Assembly: GCA_002491605.1 (NCBI GenBank)
Contig: DKWG01000035.1
Location: 1 to 31,058, forward strand
Direction: 5' to 3'
DNA: 31,058 nucleotides
From: Ruminococcus sp. UBA7158
GTDB taxonomy: Bacteria > Bacillota > Clostridia > Oscillospirales > Ruminococcaceae
The number at the start of each line of letters is the position of its first letter. The stretch's first letter is position 1. This document shows positions 22,952 through 31,058 of this stretch, piece by piece. The translations under genes and the position numbers were made by a program. The notes below the pieces were generated by a model. It ran no database searches and was not told the DNA's origin. It worked only from the letters and a program-made list of their open reading frames with translations.

Positions 22952-23654
22952 TTTCTGCGCTGTCCTTTTTGATAGCTCCCATTAGTATTAATGCCTGCTT
23001 TGCGGCGAGCTGCTCAGCACGTTTTTTCGAGCTTGCAGTTCCCTTGCCTATTACGTTCGAGTTGAGCATTACGCAAACCGTAAAGGTTCTGTTATGCGCA
23101 GGACCCGACTCACTGACTAAGCTGTATTCAACGTTTTCCTCAGGGTTTTTCTGAACTATCTCCTGCAAAATCGTCTTATAATCGTCGTAGGCTTCTGCGA
23201 CTGCACGGCTGACGTCCTTTGGTATAAAGCGCATAATGTGCTTTCTTGCCGCCTCAAGACCGCCGTCTAAATATATCGCCGCAATAACCGCCTCAAAGGC
23301 ATCGGAAACTATCGACGGGCGATACTTTCCGCCGTTCGCTGTTTCACCCTTGCCCAAAAGTATATAATCGCTTAAATTTATTTCCTTGGCAAACTCCGCA
23401 AGCGACTTCTCACAGACAAGAGTAGCTCTTGTCTTGCTCAGCTCGCCTTCGGGGTAATCGGTATATCTCTCAAAGAGATAGTCCGAAACAACGATTGAAA
23501 GCACTGAGTCGCCTAAAAATTCAAGTCTTTCATTTGATCTGTACATATGATGAGACTCGTTTGCATATGACGAATGCGTCAGCGCTTCGAACAACAGCTC
23601 CTTGTCCTTGAAGCTGTAATTCAGCTTTTCTTCAAATTCCTTTAATCTGTCCAT
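22944..23654 (-). CDS. rnc: ribonuclease III
   Basis: Double-strand-specific endoribonuclease that processes rRNA precursors and other structured RNAs. 236 residues. The catalytic domain has the family signature NERLEFLGDSVLS with acidic residues E45 and D49, plus D118 and E121 in VSDAFEAVIAAIYLDGG. A double-stranded RNA-binding domain occupies about 158-230 (DYKTILQEIVQ to KKRAEQLAAKQAL). The ATG overlaps the plsX stop in a TAATG arrangement. In Bacillus, fabD, fabG and acpA lie between plsX and rncS; here they are absent. Confidence 0.98.
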   Translation of the reverse strand: MDRLKEFEEKLNYSFKDKELLFEALTHSSYANESHHMYRSNERLEFLGDSVLSIVVSDYLFERYTDYPEGELSKTRATLVCEKSLAEFAKEINLSDYILLGKGETANGGKYRPSIVSDAFEAVIAAIYLDGGLEAARKHIMRFIPKDVSRAVAEAYDDYKTILQEIVQKNPEENVEYSLVSESGPAHNRTFTVCVMLNSNVIGKGTASSKKRAEQLAAKQALILMGAIKKDSAENE

Positions 23655-24679
23655 TAATTCTCGCCCTCTTTTGCCGTTTGATCCGGCAGCTTCAATTCCT
23701 GAAGAGCATTTGATATCTCCTCTGTAACATTTGTATCAAGATAAATCTTTGCCTGACGGATGGCATTGTAAAATGCGTTGCCATTTGACGAGCCGTGAGC
23801 CTTGATAACAGGCTTTGACGCTCCTAAAAGCGGTGCTCCTCCGTATTCGGTGTAGTCCATCTTCTTTTTGAAGGCATTCAGCTTTTTAAGCAGGAACAAA
23901 GCTCCGATTTTTGAGCCGATTCCTGCGCCGATCATGCCCTTGAGACTGTAGGAAAAGAACTTGCCCATTCCCTCTATTGACTTTAAAACCAAATTTCCGC
24001 TGAAGCCGTCGGCAACAGCTACATCCGCTCCGCCCAAGGGTATATCTCTTGCTTCTATGTTGCCGATAAAGTTTACCGGGGCTGCTGTGAGCAGATTATA
24101 TGTCTCGACCTCCAAAGCCCTGCCTTTAGTCGGCTCTGCGCCGATGTTTACCAAAGCAACTCTTGGGTTTTCAACACCCATAAGCTTATTCATATATGCC
24201 GAGCCCATCACGGCAAACTGCGAAAGCATTTCAGGGCGGCACTCAGAGTTTGCACCGACGTCTAAAAGCATACACGGTGCGTCCTTTGTAGGAATGACCA
24301 TTGCCAAGGCGCAGCGCTTTATTCCTTTTAGGCGTTTTACTATAAAGGTAGCGCCGACTGTCAGTGCTCCTGTCGAGCCGCCCGAGACAAAGCCGTCGCC
24401 CTCGCCGTCACGCAGAAGCCTCATGCCGACAGCCATTGAGCTGTTTTTATACTCCTTGAGTATTTTATTGGGCTCACATGAAACCTCCATGACGTCCGGA
24501 GCATGATAAATGCACATTTTTGAAAGATCAAGCCCGTTTTCATCGGCGCACTTTTTAATCCTAACCTCATCGCCTACAAGCGTAATATCTACGCCAAGCT
24601 CTTTATTAGCTCTTATCGCTCCCTTAAGTACTTCAAGCGGAGCATTGTCCCCACCGAATGCGTCAACAACTATTCTCAT
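23654..24679 (-). CDS. plsX: phosphate acyltransferase PlsX
   Basis: Peripheral membrane enzyme that turns acyl-ACP into acyl-phosphate for PlsY, the entry to phospholipid synthesis in Firmicutes. 341 residues with MRIVVDAFGGDNAP at the start, DGFVSGGSTGALT, LLDVGANSECRPE, ALVNIGAEPTKG and VADGFSGNLVLKS. The ribosome binding site is weak (GAG about 15 nt upstream). No fapR and no acpP lies beside it. It follows trmFO by 27 nt and runs straight into rnc. Confidence 0.97.
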   Translation of the reverse strand: MRIVVDAFGGDNAPLEVLKGAIRANKELGVDITLVGDEVRIKKCADENGLDLSKMCIYHAPDVMEVSCEPNKILKEYKNSSMAVGMRLLRDGEGDGFVSGGSTGALTVGATFIVKRLKGIKRCALAMVIPTKDAPCMLLDVGANSECRPEMLSQFAVMGSAYMNKLMGVENPRVALVNIGAEPTKGRALEVETYNLLTAAPVNFIGNIEARDIPLGGADVAVADGFSGNLVLKSIEGMGKFFSYSLKGMIGAGIGSKIGALFLLKKLNAFKKKMDYTEYGGAPLLGASKPVIKAHGSSNGNAFYNAIRQAKIYLDTNVTEEISNALQELKLPDQTAKEGEN

Positions 24680-24706
24680 GTCAGCACCAACTCTCTTATT
24701 TTATAT

Positions 24707-26032
24707 TTAAGCTTTGATATCGTTAATTTCAATTGCCTTTTCAAGGCTGAGAAGTCCTCTTTGGGCAAGGACAGCATACTTTTCCTGCTTGCCTCTTATT
24801 TTCTGCGGAAGCGGCGGCAAAATTCCCATATTAGAGCCCATCGGCTGGAATCCCGATGCAGAGCCAAGCTCAATGTACTCCGAAAGCGCACCCAGCATGG
24901 TATCATTAGGGAGTGTTATTTCCTCAAGCCCAAGTATTCTTCTCGCCAAAGACATTCCTGCATATATTCCGCTTGCAGCCGACTCTACATACCCTTCAAC
25001 GCCCGTCATCTGACCTGCAAAGTAGATTCTGTTATCACTTTTCAGGCAAAAATGTCTGTCGAGCAGTCCGGGCGAATTCAAGTATGTATTTCTGTGCATA
25101 ACCCCGTAGCGGACGAACTCAGCGTCCTTAAGACCTGTTATCATTGAGAACACACGCTTTTGCTCGCCGAACTTTAAATTTGTCTGAAAACCGACGAGGT
25201 TATATAAAGTCCCTGCATTATTTTCTTTTCTGAGCTGAACGCAGGCATAGGGACGCTTACCCGTTCTCGGGTCAGTCAGTCCCACCGGTTTTAAGGGTCC
25301 GAAGCGCATTGTGTCTTCGCCCCTTTTTGCCAAAACCTCTATCGGCATACAGCCCTCATAAACCTTGAACTCCTTCATGCTCTGAGAGTCAAAGTCATGA
25401 AGAGGTGCAGATTCAGCGTTTATCAGCTCATTATAAAAGCTTAGATACTCTTCTTTATTCATGGGACAGTTGAGATAGTCTGCGTCTCCCCTGCCGTATC
25501 TCGACGCTTCAAACACCAGCGACATATCAAGGCTTTCAGCCATGACTATCGGAGCTGCTGCATCGTGAAAGTATAAGTAATTCTCCCCGACAAGCTTCAT
25601 AATGCTCTTAGAAAGCGCATCGCTTGTCAAAGGACCTGTTGCAATTATAACGTATCCATCCGGTATATCGGTGACCTCTTCGGAAATCAGCCTTATATTT
25701 TCATGTGATTTTATCTTTTCGGTGACATAATCGGAAAATTCCTCACGGCACACTGCCAATGCTCCGCCGGCAGGGACTCTTGATGCGCTTGCCGCCTGCA
25801 TTGTCAAAGACCCCAAGCGGCGCATTTCCTCTTTTAACAATCCGGCAGCCGACTCAACCCTGTCTGCTTTTAATGAGTTTGAACAAACAAGCTCGCAAAG
25901 CCCCGGGTATTTGTGTGCAGGAGTGTATTTAACGGGCTTCATCTCGTACAGCTCAACCGAAATACCCCTCTCGGCGAGCTGCCAAGCCGCTTCACAGCCT
26001 GCAAGCCCTGCTCCTATAACCTTAACAACCAT
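24707..26032 (-). CDS. trmFO: methylenetetrahydrofolate-tRNA-(uracil-54-C5)-methyltransferase TrmFO
   Basis: Folate- and FAD-dependent enzyme that makes ribothymidine at position 54 of tRNA. 441 residues. The FAD-binding start is VIGAGLAGCEAAWQLAERG, followed by ELVCSNSLKAD with C50, the counterpart of the reactive Cys of Bacillus TrmFO, and a second conserved Cys in YEGCMPIEVLAKRGEDTMR. Near the end GQMTGVEGYVESAASGIYAG closes the nucleotide-binding fold. AAGGA lies about 13 nt before the ATG. It follows topA after 78 nt; dprA-topA-trmFO is the classical Firmicutes order. Confidence 0.98.
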   Translation of the reverse strand: MVVKVIGAGLAGCEAAWQLAERGISVELYEMKPVKYTPAHKYPGLCELVCSNSLKADRVESAAGLLKEEMRRLGSLTMQAASASRVPAGGALAVCREEFSDYVTEKIKSHENIRLISEEVTDIPDGYVIIATGPLTSDALSKSIMKLVGENYLYFHDAAAPIVMAESLDMSLVFEASRYGRGDADYLNCPMNKEEYLSFYNELINAESAPLHDFDSQSMKEFKVYEGCMPIEVLAKRGEDTMRFGPLKPVGLTDPRTGKRPYACVQLRKENNAGTLYNLVGFQTNLKFGEQKRVFSMITGLKDAEFVRYGVMHRNTYLNSPGLLDRHFCLKSDNRIYFAGQMTGVEGYVESAASGIYAGMSLARRILGLEEITLPNDTMLGALSEYIELGSASGFQPMGSNMGILPPLPQKIRGKQEKYAVLAQRGLLSLEKAIEINDIKA

Positions 26033-26110
26033 TTTTTTGACCGTTCCTTCAGTTCAAAATCAAGTGCCCATCGTCTCATTCAAAAGGCATAAATAGCTTT
26101 ACCGACGCTG

Positions 26111-28186
26111 TCAGCCCAAATCCTTTTCATAGCCGCAGTCCTTTTTATAACAGATGAGCTTGCCTTTAGCTCCGCCCTTTTTAAACAGAGTTGATGAGCA
26201 ATTCGGACAGATTTCAGCTGTCGGAGTGTCCCACGTCATAAATCCGCAGGTTGGATTATCCTCACAGCCGAAATACTTTTTGCCCTTTTGCGTTTTCTTC
26301 TGCAAGACCTTTTTTCCGCAATACGGACACTTTCCCGGTGTCTCGGTTACTATCTTCTTAGTATTTGTGCATTCCGGGAAGCCTGTGCAGGCCAAAAACT
26401 TACCGTATTTGCCGAGCTTTATAACCATCGGTTTACCGCATATTTCGCAGACCTGATCGGTTGCCTCATCGGGAATCTTTACCCTTTTGCCCTCAAGGTT
26501 TTGCTCGGCATCCTTAAGCGCCTTATCAAAGCCTTTATAAAAGCTGTCCATGGTATCTCGCCATTCAACCTGACCAAGCTCTATTTTATCAAGAGAGGTC
26601 TCCATCTCAGCTGTAAACTTTACGTCGACGATGTCCTTGAAATGCTCCTTCATAAGCTGAGTCGTTACCTCTCCCAAAGATGTCGGCTTGAGCTGCCTTG
26701 CGTCTCGCTCGACGTATGAACGCTGCAAAATTGTCGTTATAGTCGCAGCGTAGGTTGAAGGTCTTGCTATTCCGTATTCCTTAAAAGCCTTGATAAGTGT
26801 AGCTTCGGTGTATCTTGCCGGCGGCTGAGTGAAATGCTGAACGCCGTCTAATGACGCAACCTTCAAAGCATCTCCCTTAGCAAGTGACGGAAGTATACTG
26901 GACTGCTCGGAATCCTCCTTGGACTCCTCGTATAAAGCTGTAAAGCCGTCAAACTTTACGCTGAAGCCCGACGCCTTAAACACACAGCCTTCAGCCGCTA
27001 TAGCGGCGTTAGTTGTGTTTAAAACGCAGTCAGCCATCTGACTCGCTAAAAATCTCGACCATATAAGCCTGTAAAGCTTGAACTGGTCAGTTGTGAGTGA
27101 GGCTTTAGCCTTTTCAGGCGTTAAGTCTATCATAGTCGGACGTATTGCCTCGTGCGCATCCTGAATATTGTCCTTTGACTTATATACTCTGGGCTTTGCC
27201 GGGAGATACTCCTCACCGTATGTCTTACTGATAAATTCGGAAGCCGCATTTTTAGCTTCATCCGAAATCCTCAAGGAGTCGGTACGCATATAGGTTATAA
27301 GACCCACCGCGCCTATCCCTTCAATGTCTATTCCTTCATACAGCTCCTGAGCGATACTCATTGTGCGGCGTGAGTTAAAATTAAGTCTTTGAGACGCATC
27401 CTGCAAAAGTGTCGATGTTGAAAACGGCGCCGCAGGAGCTTTAGACCTCTGACCGTTTCTGACCGATGACACCACAAAATCTGCGCCGTCAAGCCGCTGC
27501 AAAATTGCGTCGGCATCAGCCTTGGTTTTCAACTCGGCTTTTTTATCGTCAACAGTTGCAAGCTTGGCTAAAAATGCCTTTTTTGAAGCGGACGCCAAAA
27601 GCTTTGCATCGATTGACCAAGACTCAACAGGGACAAAGCTTTTAATTTCTTCCTCCCTGTCGACAATCATTCTCACTGCTACAGACTGTACACGTCCGGC
27701 GGACAGTCCCCTTCTCACCTTTTTCCAAAGAAAAGGTGAGAGCTTATAGCCGACAATTCTGTCTAAAATTCGTCTTGCCTGCTGAGCGTTTACGGTGTTC
27801 ATGTCTATACACCTCGGAGCGGCAATTCCTGCTTCAACTCCGGTTTTAGTTATCTCATTAAAGGTAATTCTGTTTTTATCGTTCAAATCAAGACCTAAAA
27901 TAGTAGCTAAATGCCATGAAATAGCTTCTCCTTCACGGTCAGGGTCGGTTGCGAAGTAAACGTGGTCAGAGCTTTTTGCAAGCTTTTTTATGTCCTTAAT
28001 TATGTTCTCCTTGCCCTTTATATCGACATATGTCGGCTCAAAGCCGTGCTCTATATCCACTCCGAGCTTGGATTTCGGCAAATCACGAACGTGTCCGACG
28101 CAGGCAACTACATTGTAGCCCTTGCCGAGCGTTCTTTTAACGGTATGAATTTTTGATGGTGACTCAACAATGATTAAATCTGACAT
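26111..28186 (-). CDS. topA: DNA topoisomerase I
   Basis: Type IA topoisomerase that relaxes negative supercoils. 691 residues, matching the Bacillus enzyme. The Toprim domain has VESPSK (E8) and DPDREGE (D81, D83, E87). The active-site Tyr lies in GLITYMRTDSLRIS near residue 297. The C-terminus carries three Cys4 zinc ribbons: CEICGKPM with CTGFPEC, CPYCGKKV with CEDNPTC, and CPNCSSTL with CYKKDC. GAGGA lies 9 nt before the ATG. It stands 30 nt behind dprA. Confidence 0.98.
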   Translation of the reverse strand: MSDLIIVESPSKIHTVKRTLGKGYNVVACVGHVRDLPKSKLGVDIEHGFEPTYVDIKGKENIIKDIKKLAKSSDHVYFATDPDREGEAISWHLATILGLDLNDKNRITFNEITKTGVEAGIAAPRCIDMNTVNAQQARRILDRIVGYKLSPFLWKKVRRGLSAGRVQSVAVRMIVDREEEIKSFVPVESWSIDAKLLASASKKAFLAKLATVDDKKAELKTKADADAILQRLDGADFVVSSVRNGQRSKAPAAPFSTSTLLQDASQRLNFNSRRTMSIAQELYEGIDIEGIGAVGLITYMRTDSLRISDEAKNAASEFISKTYGEEYLPAKPRVYKSKDNIQDAHEAIRPTMIDLTPEKAKASLTTDQFKLYRLIWSRFLASQMADCVLNTTNAAIAAEGCVFKASGFSVKFDGFTALYEESKEDSEQSSILPSLAKGDALKVASLDGVQHFTQPPARYTEATLIKAFKEYGIARPSTYAATITTILQRSYVERDARQLKPTSLGEVTTQLMKEHFKDIVDVKFTAEMETSLDKIELGQVEWRDTMDSFYKGFDKALKDAEQNLEGKRVKIPDEATDQVCEICGKPMVIKLGKYGKFLACTGFPECTNTKKIVTETPGKCPYCGKKVLQKKTQKGKKYFGCEDNPTCGFMTWDTPTAEICPNCSSTLFKKGGAKGKLICYKKDCGYEKDLG

Positions 28187-28216
28187 TACTTATTATCCTC
28201 AGAAAATGTATTTGCT

Positions 28217-29431
28217 TTATTTTGAAATAGTATATCTGTTTCCCGAAAGCGATTGAATTAATCCCTCAAGCTCCATTTCGGACAAAATTACATCCAGCTC
28301 TTGTTCGCATGGAAACTCAGCCGCTATTTCGTCGAAAACAACTACTACGTTTTTTTCTATATACTCAATTATGTGCCGTTTATTTTCGGGCAGATCTATT
28401 ATATCCTGCTTAACGGTATTAGCCTTATCAATGCGTCTGATTGATTTTTTCTCCGAAGTCTTCGCAGGCTTTAACGGCTTCGATTCATCAGGCTCAGCAA
28501 AAAGACCGTGCTCGCTTTTCGGACCGTATATATCCGAGCTGAAATTAAGCCTGTGGGCATATACGCTGTAATACTCATTTAATATGTCTCTTGCGTCAAA
28601 GACAGGTATTGCGCCGTCACGCAAAAGAGGTATGACTCCTGAGTATGCCGAATTATAAAGCTCATGCGGCGGCACGCAGAATAAATCCTTTCCCTGTGCA
28701 ACTGCAAAGGACGCCGTACTCAAAGCTCCGCTTCCTTCTCCTGCCTGAAGTATCACTGTTCCTAAGCTTATACCGGATATAACTCTGTTTCTTGCTCTGA
28801 AGGAGGCTGCCGACAATCCGTCGTCAGGGAAAAACTCACTGATAACTGCTCCGCTTTCGCATAGCACGGCTCTGTTCCTTGCGCTGTCCTTCGGATAGTC
28901 GCGGTTCAGTCCGCACGGCAAACACGCTATTGCCCTGCCTCCCGAGCTGTGACAGGTCATTAACGCCAATGTGTCAAGTCCGTCAGCAAAGCCGCTTGTT
29001 ATCATTACTCCTGCGTTCGAAAGCTCCTTGGTTATTTTTGTTGACACGCTTACGGAATATTCGCTCGGTCGCCTTGTTCCCACAGCGGCGATGACAACGC
29101 TGTCGTCAATTCCGTCGATATTTCCTCTGACGAACAGCACCGAAGGAGGATTATATATCTCGTGCAGACGCTTGGGATAATGCTCATCGTCGAAGCAGTA
29201 TATACTTATGCCGTTTTTAATGCAATATTCAATAAGCTTTTCCGCCATGCCAAGTGACGCAGACTGAACATTTCTGATATCCTGCGGCAAAACGTATCTG
29301 AAATCTCCCGATAATACACACTCATATGCGTGCTTAACAGAAGCATAGTGCGAAACAAAATTCCATTTTCTTGCGTTTGCCGGTCCGTATGCTATCGTGA
29401 GCCAAACCCAGTATTTTAAATCAGGGTACAC
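28217..29431 (-). CDS. dprA: DNA processing protein DprA (Smf)
   Basis: Protects incoming single-stranded DNA and loads RecA on it during transformation; also kept in many bacteria without known competence. About 404 residues. The Rossmann-like core contains AAVGTRRPSEYS, ITSGFADGLDTLAL, ACLPCGLNRDYP, RARNRVISGIS and EGSGALSTASFAVAQG. A Lys/Pro/Glu-rich linker (about 310-345) leads to a C-terminal winged-helix domain. I chose GTG at 29431 because GGAGG lies 5 nt before it; a GTG four codons earlier (29443) would contain that site. No com gene is in the window. It follows the TrmH-family gene after 34 nt. Confidence 0.95.
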   Translation of the reverse strand: MYPDLKYWVWLTIAYGPANARKWNFVSHYASVKHAYECVLSGDFRYVLPQDIRNVQSASLGMAEKLIEYCIKNGISIYCFDDEHYPKRLHEIYNPPSVLFVRGNIDGIDDSVVIAAVGTRRPSEYSVSVSTKITKELSNAGVMITSGFADGLDTLALMTCHSSGGRAIACLPCGLNRDYPKDSARNRAVLCESGAVISEFFPDDGLSAASFRARNRVISGISLGTVILQAGEGSGALSTASFAVAQGKDLFCVPPHELYNSAYSGVIPLLRDGAIPVFDARDILNEYYSVYAHRLNFSSDIYGPKSEHGLFAEPDESKPLKPAKTSEKKSIRRIDKANTVKQDIIDLPENKRHIIEYIEKNVVVVFDEIAAEFPCEQELDVILSEMELEGLIQSLSGNRYTISK

Positions 29432-29465
29432 AATATCCTCCACAGTGTCGTGATGACTATCAAGC

Positions 29466-30260
29466 TCACCGCTTTGTCATCTCCCAAAGGAAGATGCCTG
29501 CCGCCATTGCGGCATTGAGTGAGTCGATATTGCCGTTCATCTTTATTGTTATTCTTTCATCGCAAAGGGCGGCTTCAGCCTCGCTGAGTCCTTTTCCCTC
29601 GTTTCCTATGACCAATGCGCAGCTCTTTGGAAATTCGTGACCCTTTAAGTCAACCGCAAGCTTATCTATAACGCTTGCATATGTTTTAACACGGCATTCC
29701 CTCAGCTTGTCTATAACGCTTGGGTATGAATAATCACAGCACCAAGGTACTCTAAAGAGCGACCCCATAGTGGAGCGCACCGTCTTGGGATTATATATGT
29801 CGCAGCAGCCGCATAAGAACACGCCGTCTACCCCGACAGCGTCGGCAGTTCTTAAAATCGTTCCGACGTTTCCGGGGTCCTGAAGGTTATTAAGCACAAG
29901 GTATTTACCGCCATTATTTATTTTATCAAAAGACAAAATTTTGTCAAGAGCAAAGGCGCAGCAAAAAATCTCCTGCGACCCTTTAGTATCGCTGAGTCTT
30001 TGAGCTAAATCCCGTGTTATAATGTATGCCCTGTCGCCGCAAGCACTGACAAGCCGCTCAACGGTGTCAGGGTATCTTAAAACAGAGTCCTCTGTGTAAA
30101 AAGCAAAATCTATATTTACGCCTTCGTTTATGGCGTCAGAAATAATCCTTGCTCCCTCTAAAACAAACCTGTTATCAGCGGCTCGCTGCTTTTTTTGTTC
30201 TCTGAGCTTTATATATTGCTTGATAAGCGGATTATCCCTGCTTGATATGTTTATACTCAT
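29466..30260 (-). CDS. TrmH-family (SpoU) RNA 2'-O-methyltransferase
   Basis: Methylates a ribose 2'-OH in rRNA or tRNA with S-adenosylmethionine; the exact site cannot be read from the sequence. 264 residues. The N-terminal substrate-binding domain (LEGARIISDAI) is followed by the knotted SPOUT domain with its three motifs: NLQDPGNVGTILRTADA, VIGNEGKGLS and SLNAAMAAGIFLWE. GAGG lies about 8 nt before the ATG. The gene often follows rplT in Clostridia, as here, but a terminator separates the two. I found no clear promoter in the 62 nt between them. Confidence 0.95.
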   Translation of the reverse strand: MSINISSRDNPLIKQYIKLREQKKQRAADNRFVLEGARIISDAINEGVNIDFAFYTEDSVLRYPDTVERLVSACGDRAYIITRDLAQRLSDTKGSQEIFCCAFALDKILSFDKINNGGKYLVLNNLQDPGNVGTILRTADAVGVDGVFLCGCCDIYNPKTVRSTMGSLFRVPWCCDYSYPSVIDKLRECRVKTYASVIDKLAVDLKGHEFPKSCALVIGNEGKGLSEAEAALCDERITIKMNGNIDSLNAAMAAGIFLWEMTKR

Positions 30261-30280
30261 AAAATAAACCTCAATAGTAA

Positions 30281-30312
30281 ATAAAACACGCCCGATTAAG
30301 AGCGTGTTTTAT
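30281..30312 (-). terminator. terminator of the infC-rpmI-rplT operon
   Basis: ATAAAACACGC and GCGTGTTTTAT (30281-30291 and 30302-30312) form a perfect 11 bp stem with a 10 nt loop, 10 nt after the rplT stop. The 3' arm itself supplies the T-rich stretch (TTTTATTTA on the minus strand). Confidence 0.85.
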
Positions 30313-30322
30313 TAAGCTGATA

Positions 30323-30679
30323 TCAGTGAAGAGCAGCCTTAGCCTTTTCTACGATTGCAGTGAAGCCTGCAGGATCGTTGATAGCGATTTCAGAAAGCAT
30401 CTTTCTGTTGAGTGTGATTCCAGCTTTTTTAAGTCCGTTCATGAAGGTTGAATAGTTCATACCGTTCATCTTAGCAGCAGCGGAAATTCTTGCAATCCAA
30501 AGCTGACGGAACTCACGCTTCTTCTGCTTTCTTCCGATATAGGCATAGTTGCCTGACTTCATAACGGCTTCTTTAGCCATCTTAAAATGCTTGCTCTTTG
30601 CGCCCCAGTAGCCCTTTGCGAGCTTAAGAGTTTTATTTCTTCTCTTTCGAGTCATCATTGCGCCCTTAACACGAGCCAT
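30323..30679 (-). CDS. rplT: 50S ribosomal protein L20
   Basis: 118 residues, essential early in 50S assembly and a known translational regulator of its own operon in Firmicutes and Escherichia. The start MARVKGAMMTRKRRNKTLKL and the segment GRKQKKREFRQLWIARI are typical. The ribosome binding site GGAGG stands 9 nt before the ATG. It follows rpmI after 51 nt. The leader where L20 would bind lies upstream of infC, outside the window. Confidence 0.99.
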   Translation of the reverse strand: MARVKGAMMTRKRRNKTLKLAKGYWGAKSKHFKMAKEAVMKSGNYAYIGRKQKKREFRQLWIARISAAAKMNGMNYSTFMNGLKKAGITLNRKMLSEIAINDPAGFTAIVEKAKAALH

Positions 30680-30730
30680 AATTTATTACCTCCGATATTT
30701 GATTCTTTAAAGTCCTTACAACCCGTGATA

Positions 30731-30934
30731 TTATTTGTAAGGGATAGTCTTCTTGAGTGCTTCTACATTTGCAGAAGAAGCATAAGCTGTTCCTCTTGCA
30801 ATTCTCTTAGCCTTGTGATCCTTGGAAACAAGACGGTGTCTTTTATTAGCGTGCTGGAACTTGACCTTTCCGGTGCCGGTGAGGTTAAAGCGCTTCTTTG
30901 TACCGGAGTGAGTCTTTACCTTGATTTTTGCCAT
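30731..30934 (-). CDS. rpmI: 50S ribosomal protein L35
   Basis: 67 residues, very basic. MAKIKVKTHSGTKKRFN at the start and HANKRHRLVSKDHKAKR in the middle are typical. The ribosome binding site AAGGAGG lies about 9 nt before the ATG. It stands between infC (33 nt away) and rplT in the standard infC-rpmI-rplT operon. Confidence 0.99.
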   Translation of the reverse strand: MAKIKVKTHSGTKKRFNLTGTGKVKFQHANKRHRLVSKDHKAKRIARGTAYASSANVEALKKTIPYK

Positions 30935-30967
30935 TGAGTTTATCCTCCTTAATTTATTGTTCGATTA

Positions 30968-31058
30968 TTACTTATTCGGCTTGGGTGAAACGAATAAAAC
31001 GATGTTTCTTCCCTCAACCTTGCTGGGCTTGTCAAATACGCCGTATTCAGCTATCGCT
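30968..31058 (-). CDS. infC: translation initiation factor IF-3, C-terminal end (cut by window edge)
   Basis: Only the last 29 codons are present. The reading AEYGVFDKPSKVEGRNIVLF then VSPKPNK matches the end of IF-3 (the conserved PxKVEGR segment before a hydrophobic strand). IF-3 keeps 30S subunits free and checks start-codon pairing. The position just upstream of rpmI and rplT confirms the call. The start and leader lie beyond the window. Confidence 0.93.
   Translation of the reverse strand, partial: AIAEYGVFDKPSKVEGRNIVLFVSPKPNK

Noticed and set aside
1..31058. Mobile elements, prophage, toxin-antitoxin, defence or secondary-metabolite genes
   Set aside because: No transposase, integrase, phage, restriction or biosynthetic gene was recognised on either strand; the window is core genome.

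Overview
This 31 kb window is chromosomal core sequence of an anaerobic low-to-mid-GC Firmicute of the class Clostridia. A gut Ruminococcaceae/Oscillospiraceae-type organism is my best guess, but the family is inference. The evidence is the gene order (smf/dprA-topA-trmFO, plsX-rnc-smc-ftsY, yqeK-LCP-rsfS, an Xaa-Pro peptidase next to efp), sigma-A promoters with TTGACA/TATAAT boxes, GGAGG-type ribosome binding sites, a DinR-type LexA box, an FMN riboswitch on a RibU transporter, and rubrerythrin beside a PerR-type repressor. Nearly every gene is on the minus strand; only perR and rbr are on the plus strand. I see no tRNA, rRNA, insertion sequence, prophage gene, CRISPR array or defence island.

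Layout, left to right. 1-3628: the SOS-controlled uvrB-uvrA operon (uvrA cut by the window edge), with a sigma-A promoter and a LexA operator at its start point. 3674-4889: a lone PfoR-like PTS IIC membrane protein with its own promoter, leader dyad and terminator. 4980-6127: the divergent perR-rbr peroxide-defence unit, with a 7-1-7 PerR box on its promoter and a strong terminator. 6153-6996: ribU behind an FMN riboswitch whose terminator and antiterminator pairing can be read directly. 7025-8360: a CD1247-type zinc-ribbon protein with a striking Cys/Asp tract, and efp. 8407-10858: an Xaa-Pro peptidase, an endonuclease IV-like TIM barrel and yqeG. 10905-11233: rpsU as an isolated unit with a consensus promoter and a good terminator.

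11306-30260 is a run of 15 tightly packed minus-strand genes. In transcription order they are a TrmH-family RNA methyltransferase, dprA, topA, trmFO, plsX, rnc, a radical SAM protein, smc, ftsY, rdgB, yhbY, a nadD-yqeK fusion, a degenerate LCP protein, rsfS and leuS. Several genes overlap stop to start, and I found no terminator inside the run. It combines DNA topology and chromosome packing (topA, smc, dprA), RNA and ribosome maturation (rnc, trmFO, yhbY, rsfS, trmH family), protein targeting (ftsY), lipid and NAD synthesis (plsX, nadD), and nucleotide-pool cleaning (rdgB, yqeK). 30281-31058 is the end of the infC-rpmI-rplT ribosomal operon, with infC cut by the window edge.

I do not see a complete new biological system here. 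The points most worth a second look are the Cys/Asp-rich metal-binding-like protein (7025-7471), the LCP-family protein that has lost its catalytic motif residues (14200-15252), the unusual leucyl-tRNA synthetase motifs, the NadD-YqeK fusion, and the well-preserved regulatory sites (LexA box, PerR box, FMN riboswitch switch helix).
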